Assembly (NCBI GenBank): GCA_018343915.1
Contig: JABRWF010000005.1
Location: 3,693,001-3,757,000, forward strand
DNA from: Agroathelia rolfsii
Lineage: Eukaryota; Basidiomycota; Agaricomycetes; Amylocorticiales; Amylocorticiaceae
DNA length: 64,000 nucleotides
Reading direction: 5' to 3'
A program made the translations under genes and the position numbers. The notes under the pieces are model-generated. The model searched no databases. It was not told the DNA's origin and saw only the letters and a program-made list of their open reading frames with translations. Within the stretch, counting starts at the first letter, position 1; the number at the start of each line of letters is the position of its first letter. Shown piece by piece: positions 51,003 to 63,088 of the stretch.

Positions 51003-54000
51003 ATGAACGTCGCCGCACTCTTGCAGGACTCACCTTCAGATGAACGCCCCTCGTCCTCCCAGTCGGCTCGCAGGGGCGGTCTCTCGGCGTTTGCGGCTCC
51101 GGCACCCTCGTCGCCGTCCAGCATGTACAAGCCACCCCCAATGCCCTACGCCAGACGCATACCATCCCCTGGAGAGCGTGAGCCATCTCGGATTATCGGC
51201 GGAATGCCATCAGATGCGCCTTCATGGGACCGTCCCACTCAAGAAAGACCTGATGACCTATCTACCATGCGTGAGCATTTTGATTATGTACCGTCGAATG
51301 ACGCCCTGAACAGATCCTGAATCTGGCATAGAGCAGCCCTCCTCTCTCCGCTCGGATGACCAGCGGTTGCTCAAGCATCGCTCTGTAAATTCTGCATCAA
51401 GCCACATAGCTCACGCTCCTGCATCACCCATTCCTGGACCTATGGGCCATGGTAGTCCGTATGCATCCCAACGGTCTAGCTATCCTGTTTATCCCCCGTC
51501 TGAGCGTGAACGTGAACGAGAAAAGCATCCTGCTAGCATAGCAGAGGTAGATCGCTATGAACGTGATCATAGGCATATGTCTATGTCTACCATGGTTACA
51601 GACGTGGAACGGGCACACAGAGACCGAGAAGTCTTCAAACAAAAGGAGCGCGAGCGGGAAGGAGAACGGGAACGGGAACGAGAACGAGAGCGAGAGCGAG
51701 AACGAGAGCGAGAACGAGAGCGAGAACGAGAACGAGAACACGAAAGGGAACGTGAGAGGGAGCGAGAGAGAGAACGAGAAAGAGAAAGAGAACGAGAACG
51801 AGAACGAGAACGAGACAAAGAAACAGTCCATAGATCCCTAAGGGAGAAACATTCTACGCGTATACGCGAACGCGATGTCGACAGCATGCGGGATCCTTAC
51901 ATGACGGCTGGTCTTGATTCATTACCATACGATAGGCAGGTACATCTCGCGCCACCAGATGGAGCGCGCTCGATACAAGTCGGACCGACGCATGCCACAC
52001 ACGATACATTTCCACCCTTCGATCTCAAGGCGCCACATATCTCACTAGGGACCTTCCTGTATCCATCTTCTCCATTCCCATACTTCTTCTCTTCCTCTTG
52101 GCCTCAAAATCAATCGGGCATGGATACAACGACTAGCATTCTTGTTCCGGCTCGACATTTGCCTACAGCACCTCCCGTTTCCTCGGGATCGGACTCCTCC
52201 GCTTCAGGACCTGGCCATAGACGCAAGTCCGGTCCAGGCGTACGAACAAATCTCTGGGGAAAAAATCCTTATACAGATGATTCGGATCCCATTCTCGCAG
52301 CAGTTCACGCCGGCTATGCTACATATTCCATGTTCCAAAACGTGAAAAAACGCCATCCCGTTCGAGGTGGAGTTTTGATCCGGCTGCGCGTCCTGAGGAC
52401 AGCCGCATCTGGTCCATTGACATCACATTCGCCTTTTAGTGGTACTCATGTGTATGGCAAGGGCCACTCTCCAGCCGTGCCAAAGAATGAGTACTATCAA
52501 AAGTCTGACGTGACCCACGTCATGATATGGCGCTTCCCCGGTGGTCCGGGACGTGGCGACGACGGCAAAGCAATTATGAGCGGTGCATGGGGTGCCGGAC
52601 ATGATGGGAGTGCTGTCGAAGTACTGGGCGTTGACCTCATACGGGTATGCTGGCCTCTCATGTCAAATTGCTTTTACTCATTTACTCTTTCATAGGATAT
52701 TAGAAGCATTCACGTCCAACGTGCCAGATCTCGTCGCCTTGAAGAATACGTCCTGCGATCCACTGCTATCTCGGCCTCGGACGCAAATGCCGATATATGG
52801 GCAGAAAGAAAGTCAATATATGCGCATTTCATGAGCCAAGAGACAAGGCCAGAGATTCGGAAGATGCTCTACAGAACATTGAGCTTCGACTTTGGTCACT
52901 CGCAACTGGGAAAGAACAACTGTCGGCCAGGGTGAGTGACAATAACAACGCGTCCGACGAACATGTAACCTGACTGCATTTTACAGGTTCAAATATCACC
53001 CTGATGCGTTACGTGAAGCGCTGTTTCCCCACATTCTCCCAGCCCCTAATGATGAGAACGACGTTGTGTCCATGGCCATGGACGGAGAGGAGGATGCTCG
53101 CCCACGTAAGAAGCGCCGTGTGGAAGGCTCGGCGGATCTCGAACTCGCGGCGGACAATGGAGAAGGCGCGTCCAATGATGCAGCAACAGTAGCGCCGTCA
53201 TCTTCTGCTTCCGTTACCCAGGGACATCCTCATGCAGTTGCAGCTATAACCCAGACTACGGCCTTGGTCTCTGCTTCCGCATCACGCCGAATCGTCGCTC
53301 TACAGAGTGCAGCCGGCTTGTACTTGCTCCGGCCCGTGGATAAGATGCCAGAAGGCATAAGACAATATGAATTGTCGGTCTCCATTTCTCCCCGCACAGT
53401 CTCCGACAAATCTGGGGCAGATTCCGAGGTAGATTTGGGTGTTCAGTTGAACCAACAGGATTTCGATGTAGGAACCGCAGCGCCTATGGATGTTGATAAT
53501 GAGGGTCATCATGATGTCAAGGCGCCTTCAGCAACGACCAATACAGTATCTGACACAACAAAAGATGCTTGTATCATATCCCTTTCTGTGCCAGAGAAAG
53601 AGAAGTCGGCGCCAGTCGGGGATCAGAGTATTACTCAAGACTATGGGGTCGCTATTACCAACCAGGAGGGATCCTTGCCTACAATGCATGATCAAGACAC
53701 GACAAAGGTCAATATCGATCACGTCAATTCTTCATCTACTGCCGTTCATTCGGCACAGAAACCTGCAGACACTCGGAATGAAGATGTCGTAATGTCGGCC
53801 CCTGATTCTGCAACAATGGGTGAATCCAAGCTAGCAAGTGTTGTCGATACTACCGTTCCACCCGCTCCGGATACTGGGAGAGGTTAGTGAAAAGAATGCC
53901 TATCTTTTTTTGTTATCGTCCAGACCATTTGAAGCTGAACTTTGCGTTTAAAATAATTAGAAGCGCCGGCTCCTTCCGTACCTATGATATCATCCTCAAC

Positions 54001-54577
54001 TGAATATTCAGCTGATGCAGCCGCACCGGCAGAAGGTGAAAAACATGCCAATGACAATACCGCAGCCGCAATAACACCAGCACAACCCAACTCGACGAAT
54101 ACGGCTGACAAGACGGAATTAGCCACCGAACCGATCGCAAAAACCAACCAGCCGCCTGCAGTGATGCCTGCAACTGCTTCCGTACCTACTGGCGAAGAAG
54201 TCGACACCTCTGTCACTGCAGCAAAACCATCGACGGATGCTGACGACGCTGACACTCCGAGCCGCGGAGAAGAGCAACCATCCAACTCCCAAAAACAAAC
54301 TGCAGATCAAGACAAGAAGGATGACGATCATCATCAAGACAAGAATTCACCACTACAGACCCCGACGAGTGCAGTTGTTTTGTATACTTCTCTGGGCCCG
54401 GACCGCGTGCGCTTCTTTGACGATCGTCTGGAGATCCTGAAGTTGGAGGACGACACCAGCGCTACCGCAATCCCCGCGGCGGAGGGGCATGAGTCCCTTA
54501 CCGGTATGAATAGCAATCCCGCAGCACTCAGTATTGAGGTGACGAGGTGGTGGTGGTGGCAGGGGCAACAACAGTAG
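51003..54577 (+). CDS. Rxt3-domain protein, putative subunit of Rpd3L histone deacetylase complex
   Basis: Exons 51003-51270, 51314-52644, 52696-52931, 52987-53882, 53961-54577, giving about 1115 residues. The Rxt3 signature is at about residues 395-545 (RTNLWGKNPYTDDSDPILAAVH, then KNEYYQKSDVTHVMIWRF and VEVLGVDLIRDIRSIHV), continued in exon 3. In yeast Rxt3 belongs to the large Rpd3 deacetylase complex that represses genes. Residues about 200-264 are an almost pure Glu-Arg repeat, encoded by GAGCGA/GAACGA hexamers. After the domain there is KKRRV, a probable nuclear signal, and a 500-residue Ser/Thr/Ala/Glu-rich tail. Start at 51003 (MNVAALLQDSP) looks like the usual start of the family; an in-frame ATG at 50889 would add 38 residues. 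Confidence 0.88.
51625..51835 (+). repeat. GARCGA hexanucleotide repeat coding (Glu-Arg)n
   Basis: A purine-rich imperfect tandem repeat of units GAGCGA, GAACGA, GAACGG and GAAAGA lies inside the Rxt3-like gene. It reads Glu-Arg on the plus strand and Arg-Ser or Phe-Ser alternations on the other strand without stops. Length is likely to vary between strains. Confidence 0.9.
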
Positions 54578-55269
54578 TAGTAGTATAAAGTGAACGTCGC
54601 CCCTGTGGCTTGATTCAGATCATCTTTATCGTTTTCTCGCGTGGCCTGGAACCTATTCGCCTCGGATGGTTGAGAAGCGCACTGGAAGTTGATGATTGTA
54701 TAGCGGTACACTGTGGTGCTTTGTACTATCTTATAATTGATCTCTCTCTCTCTTTGGATACTAATTGGCTCCTGAGTGCTGAGCAACCAAGGAAGGAAAA
54801 TAAAGAGAAATAGGCTACATAGGCGAGATTGTTTTGCTGTGACTATACTCGGCGGTTACCGGTTTAATCCTCAGTAAAACCTAGAGGTAAGAACACTGAG
54901 CAATACTGCAAAACGCCAGTGTGCTCATGTGCTTAAACGTCACGGAAGTCTCAAGATGAGTTACCACGGAAAAAAAAATCGGGCTGATCATTATTGCTCT
55001 TAGATGGTCTTAAACAATTAAGGGAACGTTAACCTTTAATCGCTTGTTTTAGCGCATGCTAGTGACTATTTCCTTCTAGATTTGCAGTACCAACTATCGT
55101 GTCGCGAATCAAGCAGCCGGTAAGCGAACAAGCAAAAAAAAAAAAAAAGCGTACGTATGGATTATTGTACAAGTGTATGGACACCGCCACTGGCACCAGC
55201 AGCGCAACTATCCATCATGCATCATTAGCCATGAACATCATTGGATCAACTACATCCAACCGAATTTGT
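54578..55269. other. Convergent 3' intergenic region
   Basis: About 690 bases. It contains a T/C dinucleotide run near 54740 and A runs near 54965 and 55134. No gene seen. Confidence 0.4.
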
Positions 55270-57109
55270 TCAATCGTGATCTTCATCTTCAACCTCCAGG
55301 GTTTCAACGTACGACTTAAGGCGGAACGTACTCAACTCCCATTCAATGTTACGGTTGATAACCTCCAGGAGCTGAACCGTGTCTTGCATGAATCCGCATT
55401 CCATTAGTTGTTTCAGGCAATCAGTTAAATGGTCGAGAGATCCTTCTTTGTATTGCGCGCTGTCTGTATCCCAAGCATCTAGAGTGGATGGAGCAAATGC
55501 GGCCCTGGTGAATGTTAACTTGGTCAAGGAAGGAAGAAAAATATAGGGCTGTTGAACGGTGCCTTTGACAGAGCCTCCATGGATATCGTCTTGGATTGTC
55601 TCGTTACTGCCCACGTATTCGGGCCACAAAGCGGCTATAAGGCCGGCTGGATCCTGAAAGTCGTGGGTATGCAGCTGTTTCAGGCCTGGCGCACGCCCGA
55701 GAAGGTTCCTCCACCATTGCTTCCAAAGGGGCTGGGAGATAAGACAGCGGAACTCTTCAAGAGATCCCAAATCAAGCTCCTCCATGACAAGAAGGATGTC
55801 AGTAGGGTCAAAATGAGAAGAATTATTCCGTCCATTGAAAAAGGAGAGGTGATGTCCATTATATACATTGGTAGCTACCAACGTCATCTGTTTTCCTCCG
55901 CCCTCTGAATCGATAGACACATTGATTTTTGATAAAGGCCGCCGTACAATCGTTCGTGAATAGGAGAGTAGGATATTAATCATCGTCGACTCATCGTCCT
56001 CTGTCAGCACAAAGTGAGATGTCGTTAGTTTAGGGAGTACTGAGGGGTTCACAATCGCCTTTGCAAGTGCCGGCCCATTGGTCCAGAGCCAGAGGATCAT
56101 GAGCCTGGGTAGATGAAAATCTGATATCATGATGTCCGCCATTGAACGATAGTCATCATCATATGCAACACGCTGGAGACGAAGATCCTCGAGCGCAGGG
56201 GAAAGGCTTAGAGTTCTAAGGATTTGTTGGACAGAGGGGCGATGGTGGGAATGAAAATCCCCAAGAAGATGCAGCACGGTCAGATTACGTAGTCCAATCT
56301 GGTCCCAGCGGAAACCAAAGGAGTTGAGTATTAGATTTTGTACGTTCTGTAGAATCTTGGGATTGGGTATCTCTGCGTAATGCGAGGTCTCGCCATTAGA
56401 AGTGCTCGTTACACTAGGACCGTATAGATCGAGGGTATTGAGATACGGCATATCAATTTTGAGAAGATCTGTAGCATTTGAAATGGAAACTCCGAGTTCT
56501 ATCCTAATAGAAAGCTCTCTGGTCCTCTGGATATGCGGAAAGATCGTTGTGTAGATCTCTGTGGGCCCGGATGTCCACATTCTAGCTACGAGGTCTGATC
56601 CTAGAACAAAGGGGAAGTTTTTCTTTCTAAAAAAGTTCGGATTCTATCTACGCTCGGCGGGAATCTATCAGCCCAGAGCTCCGGGCTGGCGAGCGCGACC
56701 GAACGCCAGTGAGTGCAAACATGAGTTATGCATCTGATCCAATCAAACTGTTTTCTGAATTCTATTTCTTCATTGTCATGCAAAAGGGAGTATCTTCGTT
56801 TAGACCGAATTGGATGGAGGAACTTGACAGTTGAGAAGATCTTGGTAAGAATCTCAGGCGGGAGTTTGGAATTAATAAGCGTTTTTCCGTTGCGAAGAGC
56901 TCAAGACCACGAACTTCAGCAAACAGGGCATTGATGCGGTCGTCTATTTCATCACGTTCATGCCTGAGCTGCTCTGTGAGCGGGCTTGATAACTCTGGGA
57001 AATGGATATGCTCTTCTGTGTCTTGATGACTCTGAGTCGCAGTCGACCTCGTCATGGAGAAAAGTGGTGGAAGTCTACGCATTGGTGTACTGTCGGTAGC
57101 AACAAGCAT
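55270..57109 (-). CDS. F-box/leucine-rich protein, reading frame broken twice
   Basis: One unspliced frame set encodes an F-box protein of about 613 residues. The N-terminal helix (LTEQLRHERDEIDDRINALF) leads to the F-box NSKLPPEILTKIF, then WIRCITHVCTHWRSVALASPELWAD, and a long C-terminal leucine-rich part (IELGVSISNATDLLKIDMPYLNTLDLYG, and so on) ending VEDEDHD. The frame shifts between the N-terminal helix and the F-box (near 56884-56888) and again before the leucine-rich part (near 56618-56622). Each site is an A5 run (T5 on the plus strand), and adding one A restores the family sequence on both sides. No intron of sensible size explains either break. So this is either a recent pseudogene or two base-calling errors; I lean to errors. 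Confidence 0.7.
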
Positions 57110-57841
57110 AAATCAGGATGAATCATCACGTTTTTGTATTGCAAGCATACTAATTAATACAGTTGATTGCAAGGTTGTGAAAGAGACAGATATGAGGTGG
57201 CTCTATAACGGAACACCGGCAGGTGAGCTCGAGGGAAACCACTGAACTTGCCAGTGAACATGTTCGAACCCGACTAATATTTTACTTAACGGATAAGATT
57301 GGAATCCATCCCCGGCCAAATCGAGTAAAACCAATATATCAAATCAGATTGCAGAGGAGTCGCATAATGATGTCCACATACTAAAGAACGCGGAAAAGAG
57401 AAGCGTCTATCTCAGCCGTACTGAGAGTAAAAAAAAGAGAGCCAGAAAGCAACAAACAAAAGCAACGGAAAGAAAAGGAAGGAGAAAAAAAAGGCAAGGC
57501 CCATAGTCGGGAAAAAAATCAGGTATGTTGCGTAAGATATCCAATAAATATAATATGTAAGTATATATAGGCGATATATATATGCATGAAGGTGGATTGG
57601 ATTGTGCCAGTGGATATGTGCATGTAAATGGTGGATAGCAAATTGCAGCAACTAAAAGTACAAGGATTAACAGGAAACCATGACAGCGTTAAAGGCTGGA
57701 GGGGGAGAGGCGTCGGTGCAAGTACGTATCAAAAAGAGTGAAATTTCGTGAAGAAGGCGGATGAGGAATTAAAAAGATGGGGTATAACGTGTATATAATC
57801 GAGAGAAGATCAATGAATAATTTTCTTTTTTTCCTTTTCCT
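57110..57841. other. Intergenic, between F-box gene start and histidine kinase 3' end
   Basis: About 730 bases with A/T-rich runs and TATATA words near 57565-57585. No gene seen. Confidence 0.4.
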
Positions 57842-60800
57842 TTAGTACGTCGGCTGTTGTTGTAAGCGCTTTCTGCGGCGCTCTTCAGCAAGGGCGAGCA
57901 TTCCACGGAGGCTTTTTTCCAGAACCGGTTTCGTGAGGACACTGAGAAAGGAAGAGAAAAGATGAATAAAGATCGCAAGCAAGCTGATTAGTATTAACAG
58001 CACTTACTGATCGACACCCGCTTCAATATACTCCTCTTGATCTCCCAAAAGGGCATTGCCTATAAAAGAAAGAAAAAAAGCGAGTGAGCCGTGTATACGA
58101 AACAGAATACAATCAAAAACCGCCAACTTACCAGTCACGCCTACCACGAAATCCTCCCTGCCCATCGCACGGAGCTTGGCAACTGCCTTGAGCCCGGAAA
58201 GTACTGGCATCTGATTATCCAAAAACACGACATCAAACCGCCCATTTGCCAACTCGCCCGAGGCCGCCTCGCCGCTGCCCAAGATCAGATCCAGCGCTGC
58301 CTGTCCGTTCTCGGCTGTCATGACGTTGCACCCGAGACGCGTGAGGAGCCGCTTCATGAGTGTGCGCGTCAGCGTGTCGTCGTCGACCACGAGCACCTCG
58401 GGCGTATGCGGCGAAGGAGGCGGGGATGGCGTGGATGATGGTGGATTACCATTACCCGCGCGCAGCTGTTCGGCGGACGCTATCGCCGCCGCCGCGCCAA
58501 CCCCTGCCATCGTAGAGCCAGGATGGGACTGCACGGATCCGGTCGTCGACTGCCGCGTAGCAGCAAAAGGTCCAGAAGACATGGAGGAGAGCGTTGTGGA
58601 TGGCGTATCGCGCGATCCTGAGCTGGCCGTCGACGGGCCGTTGTTGTATTCCGGACCAAAGGTCGGCGGACCAGGGATAGGCACGTATCGTGGACGCTCG
58701 ACGATGGTTGACGAGGACGTCTGGTCGTTCAGCGACGGTCGGCCCTGCGGCCCCTGCTCGTAGATAGGTGTCGTCACGATGGGATATTGTGTTCCTGTTG
58801 ATGCATCTCCGAGCGTACGGGTAGGTACCGTCGACTCCCCGTCTGTACGGTTTACCATGAGCTCGACCAGTCCACCTGAATAAAATTGATGATTTTGAGC
58901 ATCAATAAACAGAAAACCTGTATGAAGAAAGCCGACGGACCTTGTTCCATAAGCGTGTGCATGGCCGAACTCGACCGCGTCGATATACTCGGCCCGGACG
59001 CATTCGTCGGCTTGGGATCGAAATCTGGATTCAAACCCTGTTGATGCTGCTGCCTCGAGCTGAACGAGTCAACCTTTCCATGCCCGGCTCCCTCTTCCGT
59101 GCCCGCCGCTGGAGGAGACGCCGGCGGCGGCGACACAGGCGAAGATGGCGACACTGTTCCCGCTCGTGCAGTCGCCCTCTGCTCAGGACTGACGACATTG
59201 CCATTTATATCCACATCTCCACTGCCCCCCATCTCACTCTGACCCGCAGCAAACACCTTCGGCCCGACCCCAAGCGGCAACTCAACCCAAAACGTCGACC
59301 CCTGTCCGACCACAGACTTCACCCCAAGCCTGCCCCCGCTGAGCTTCACAATCTGCCTCACGAGCGCCAACCCGAGCCCTGTTCCCTTCCCACCCTGCTG
59401 ACGACCTGCCTCGGTCTGGTTGAAGGCGGAGAAGAGCTTGCTGGCGACCATGTCCTTGCTGCGAATCCCGACGCCGGTGTCGCTCACCTCGATCCGGACC
59501 ACGATCCATTCCAGCGGCGGACGCGGCTGGCCGTGCAGGTTGTGCTCACTCAAATGGCGCGCAGATAGGATGTCGTGCTGGTCTTTCTCCGTCGTAGGTG
59601 TTTCCCCATCAGTGCTGGCGGCAGCAGCATCGGCCGCGGCGGAGCTGTCCACACTCTCTTTCTCGGGTTGAGTAGTGATCGCATGGTCGATGGCGGTAGT
59701 GGTAGGTGATCCGTTAGCTTCTGTTGATGGAGGCTGAGGCTGACTTTGCACTTGGGTGGCTGGTTCTTTTTCTTTCAGGTGTTGCTCGTCCTCGGATGAG
59801 GGATAGGCTTCCGGCACGATCAACTGCGTCTTGATGGTCAATTTCCCACCTGCCGGTGTGAACTTGCACGCGTTGCTATTAACGATAAGTTAGAAGATAA
59901 GTCTTCTAAAAACAAAAAAGCTACAACAGACCTTGCCAAGTTTGTAATAATCTGCCTCAACCTCGTCTCATCACCGACCACGATCCCCTCCTCATCCTGC
60001 TGCGCCCTCAACTTCCTCACAATCTGCGGCTGCGTCATCCCCGAGGCCATATACATCGCCCTGCGCGCCACACTATCGATCCTCGCATCCAGCTCCGTCA
60101 CGAGCTCCAACTGCCTCGCATCCGTCGCCAACCTGAGCGGGATAAACAGCGACCGCATGACCTGATGAAACGCATATGGCTTCGATAAACTCTCAAACCG
60201 ACCACTGTCCATCCTGTTAAAGTCCAAGACGTCGTTTAGCACCTTGCTCATCATACTCAGACTCCCCTCCAGCGCGCGGAATTCGATCTCCTGCGAGCGC
60301 GCGACGGCGCCGGACGCCTCCATGTTCTGCACCGCGAGCAGGGCCGTGTTAAGCGGCACACGGACCTCGTGGAAGACGTAGGAGGTCAGGCGGCGCTTGG
60401 AGTCCGCCGCCTTGCGCTCGTTCACCTGCGCTTTCTGTGTCGCGCGGAACTGGATCTTGAGCTGGTCGCGGAGGGTGTACATCCGCCGTTCGGCATTTTC
60501 GCGCATATAGTGCACGTAGAGGAGGAAGACTTGAAAAACGACAAATTGGATCATGTCTGGACAATGAAAGAGTTAGCTTGTGATTATTATTACTATTATT
60601 GCTATTATCATGCTATGAGAATAGTAGTCAAACTTACTCCGGGACCAGGTATGCCGAGCGGGCACGACAAGAATGCATGCGCTGTGTGCCAAGACTGTTC
60701 AATACATAGCCACTGAAAAAAAAGGGCGAGAAAAACCATCTTACAGCAGGAAAAACACGATGGAGCCGAGTAATGCGGGCAGGCGCTGCAATTTAAGCCC

Positions 60801-62383
60801 AAACAGGCCAATCGTCTGGAGAGCGGATGTGTAGCTTTATCGGAAAATTAATAAATAAATTCTTAAACGAGCAAGCCCAATGAATCACATACTAGAAGAG
60901 GGCCATAAAGTCCTTGTTACCACAACTCCATAGCTGAAGTCGACTCCCGGCATAATAACCACAAAGTCCCCTAGCAAACATAAAAAAATAATCATTAGAA
61001 GAATGCCAAAATGAAAGCCATGAGTGGAGGAGGAGGATGAGGGGTGCACATCGCAATGCATGACGTACATATTCAGAATATTATAAATCGCCCTATAAGA
61101 AGAAGAAAAAGGAATTACGTATTTTTAGCATCACCGACTGTACTTCTAGCGTGAAGCACTTGAGGGGGCAAGCAATTGCACATACCAGCTCCAGACTGTG
61201 GAACAACACCACAATTGATAAATCACAGGCTTGTCGCGGGGGTAGTCGTACATGATGAAGTAGAACAATGGGAAGATGAGAATGGGGCAAATCTAGAAGA
61301 AAATGGATCGACCGAGATGAGACAAGAAGAAGAAGAAGAAAAATACAGAGTGAGGGGGAGGGGGATTGTTAAAGACATACGCCGAAGAAGAAGCCTTTGT
61401 CAAAGTTGAGCAGCGGTCGTGGGGTAAATATTATGGAAAGGATCCAGTTGACGATGATAAATGCGATAGAATAAAAAGCTAGCGTCTGGGGGGGGGGGGG
61501 GGGGACAGAGCATCGATAATGATTATGTGTCATATGGATCGACAAATAAAATGCATACCTTTCCCGAGAACCAGACTTCCTTTCGATAATGGGCCTCTGC
61601 TTTCTCATCATAAAATCTCGTCTGAAAGAAGTCGACGAGCATGGGCCAAACCCGCCAACGAAGGATGATAAACGGCCGTAACCAGACGTTCTCGATATGG
61701 GTCGCAAAACTGTCGCGGTCGACGCTCGTGCCAGGCATATGATGGCTCCCCGACTTTTCTGGAGTGCCCCCATGCTCGGAATGTGCTACAGAGGATTTGA
61801 TCTCGTCTGACCATTCGCGATCGACGACGACTTCATCGAGCTGGTCGGCCCCCTCGTCGTCGCCATCACCCTCGCCATCGGCACCCTCACCATCCGTCTT
61901 CTCTGCATCCCGTATGCGACGACGGCGCCCTTGCTGGAAACTGGAATGACCGCCTGTTGTGCTGTCGTTGATGGCGGATGAGGACGAGGGAGCTGTGCCT
62001 GTGCCCAAGCGGCGTCTGACACGGGCCCAGCGGACCTTGAGTTGTAAGCCACCGACACGGGTCCTCTTCTGGAGGCCTGGTTGTTGCTGCTGCTGATTTT
62101 GGGTTGTTGACTTTGCTTTGCTGCGAGTCGAGGGTGCCCTGGCTGTGGCAGGGAGAGGTAAGCCTGAAGCATTGTCGTCGGAAGGGACGAGTGTCGATCC
62201 CCCGAACGAGCGGCCATTGCGGGAGGGTGCAGGCTTGCCGAGCTCGGACTGGTTCTGCTTCTCGAGGTCGCCGTGGCTGGAGTCTGAGGGCATATCGTCC
62301 AGAGTGCGAGAGGCAGCAAGACTGCTTTTGCCAGTGGGAGGAACAGCAAAAGACGAGCGCCGTGTCCGTGACCTTGACCACAT
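57842..62383 (-). CDS. Multi-pass hybrid histidine kinase with response-regulator domain
   Basis: Twelve exons: 62383-61559, 61485-61381, 61292-61186, 61092-61069, 60970-60893, 60834-60745, 60712-60638, 60556-59932, 59875-58941, 58875-58132, 58059-58008, 57941-57842, about 1252 residues. A 275-residue disordered, Ser/Gln/Arg-rich N-terminus is followed by about six membrane helices (for example TLAFYSIAFIIVNWILSIIF, ICPILIFPLFYF, MIQFVVFQVFLLYV). The dimerisation box has the phospho-His in SYVFHEVRVPLNTA (about residue 496). ATPase boxes follow: N-box ITNLASNACKF, G1 VSDTGVGI and G2 GKGTGLGLALV. The receiver has VVDDDTLTRTL, acceptor Asp in VFLDNQMPV and Lys in VLTKPV. It should relay a membrane signal through HPt and response regulators. 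At the exon 7/8 join the summed exon length is one base out of frame; dropping one C of a CCC near 60640 gives the family sequence RNMIQF. Signal unknown. Confidence 0.88.
61485..61504 (-). repeat. C17 tract at a 3' splice site
   Basis: The intron 61486-61558 ends, on the minus strand, in a run of 17 C followed by AG (positions 61488-61504 are G on the plus strand). It serves as the polypyrimidine tract of the acceptor before exon 2 of the histidine kinase. Confidence 0.85.
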
Positions 62384-63088
62384 GTGAATGGCGCCGGAGA
62401 TTGTAGTCGAGGCCCAGGTAAGAAGTTGAAGTTGTGAACGACGTCACTTCTGCCGTACCTGCCGCAAATGAAATATATATATATATACATGTACTCAGGC
62501 ACAACATTGAACAGTAACAAGTTGTATATAATACTATACTATAAAATCTACAAAGACTATAAGGAATCCTTTGCCAGTAATAACAAAATAATAATTTACA
62601 GCCTGGGATCTCATCTCATCCTGGACCAATTTTCAGCAGTCGCTGTCAGAACGGCCCCGGCCCGTGGCTGTGCCGCATCTAGGCCTTTTGATGACACATC
62701 ACATGACTTAGGATATCTCCGGCTGTGTCAGCATGTGCACGGTTCGCTTGATTGCCGTAGCTCTGCCGCCGCCGCCGCCGCCCCGCAATGGCCATCCCTA
62801 CATACCATATTATATGTTATCCTTGGCTCACAGTCGTTGGCTTGGGCATGCATTGCAAACATATTTAGCTGAGAAGGCATCTGTTTCCTTCACAAATACA
62901 TCGCCAGACCATACTACCATAGAGCAATCTAGTCGCTTATGCACGGTTGCATGATCCAGCTTGGTGGCCAGAACGTGTTCGGAGAGTGTTGTGGTACCCG
63001 CCGTTGGATAGCCTATTGCGTTGCGACGAAATGAAGACCCTAGAACTTCCATCTTGCTAGCTTACATACCTTTTGCTTTTATCCAAGT
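62384..63088. promoter_or_regulatory. Divergent intergenic region, kinase promoter and NLR-like gene promoter
   Basis: About 700 bases. It holds TATATATATATA (near 62475), a poly-Ala-like GCC run near 62765 and mixed sequence. No gene supported; frames at 62468 and 62733 lack motifs. Confidence 0.4.

Noticed and set aside
51424..51887. Minus-strand Ser-Phe and Arg-Ser frames over the Rxt3 repeat
   Set aside because: Direct consequence of the GARCGA repeat; no independent coding signal.
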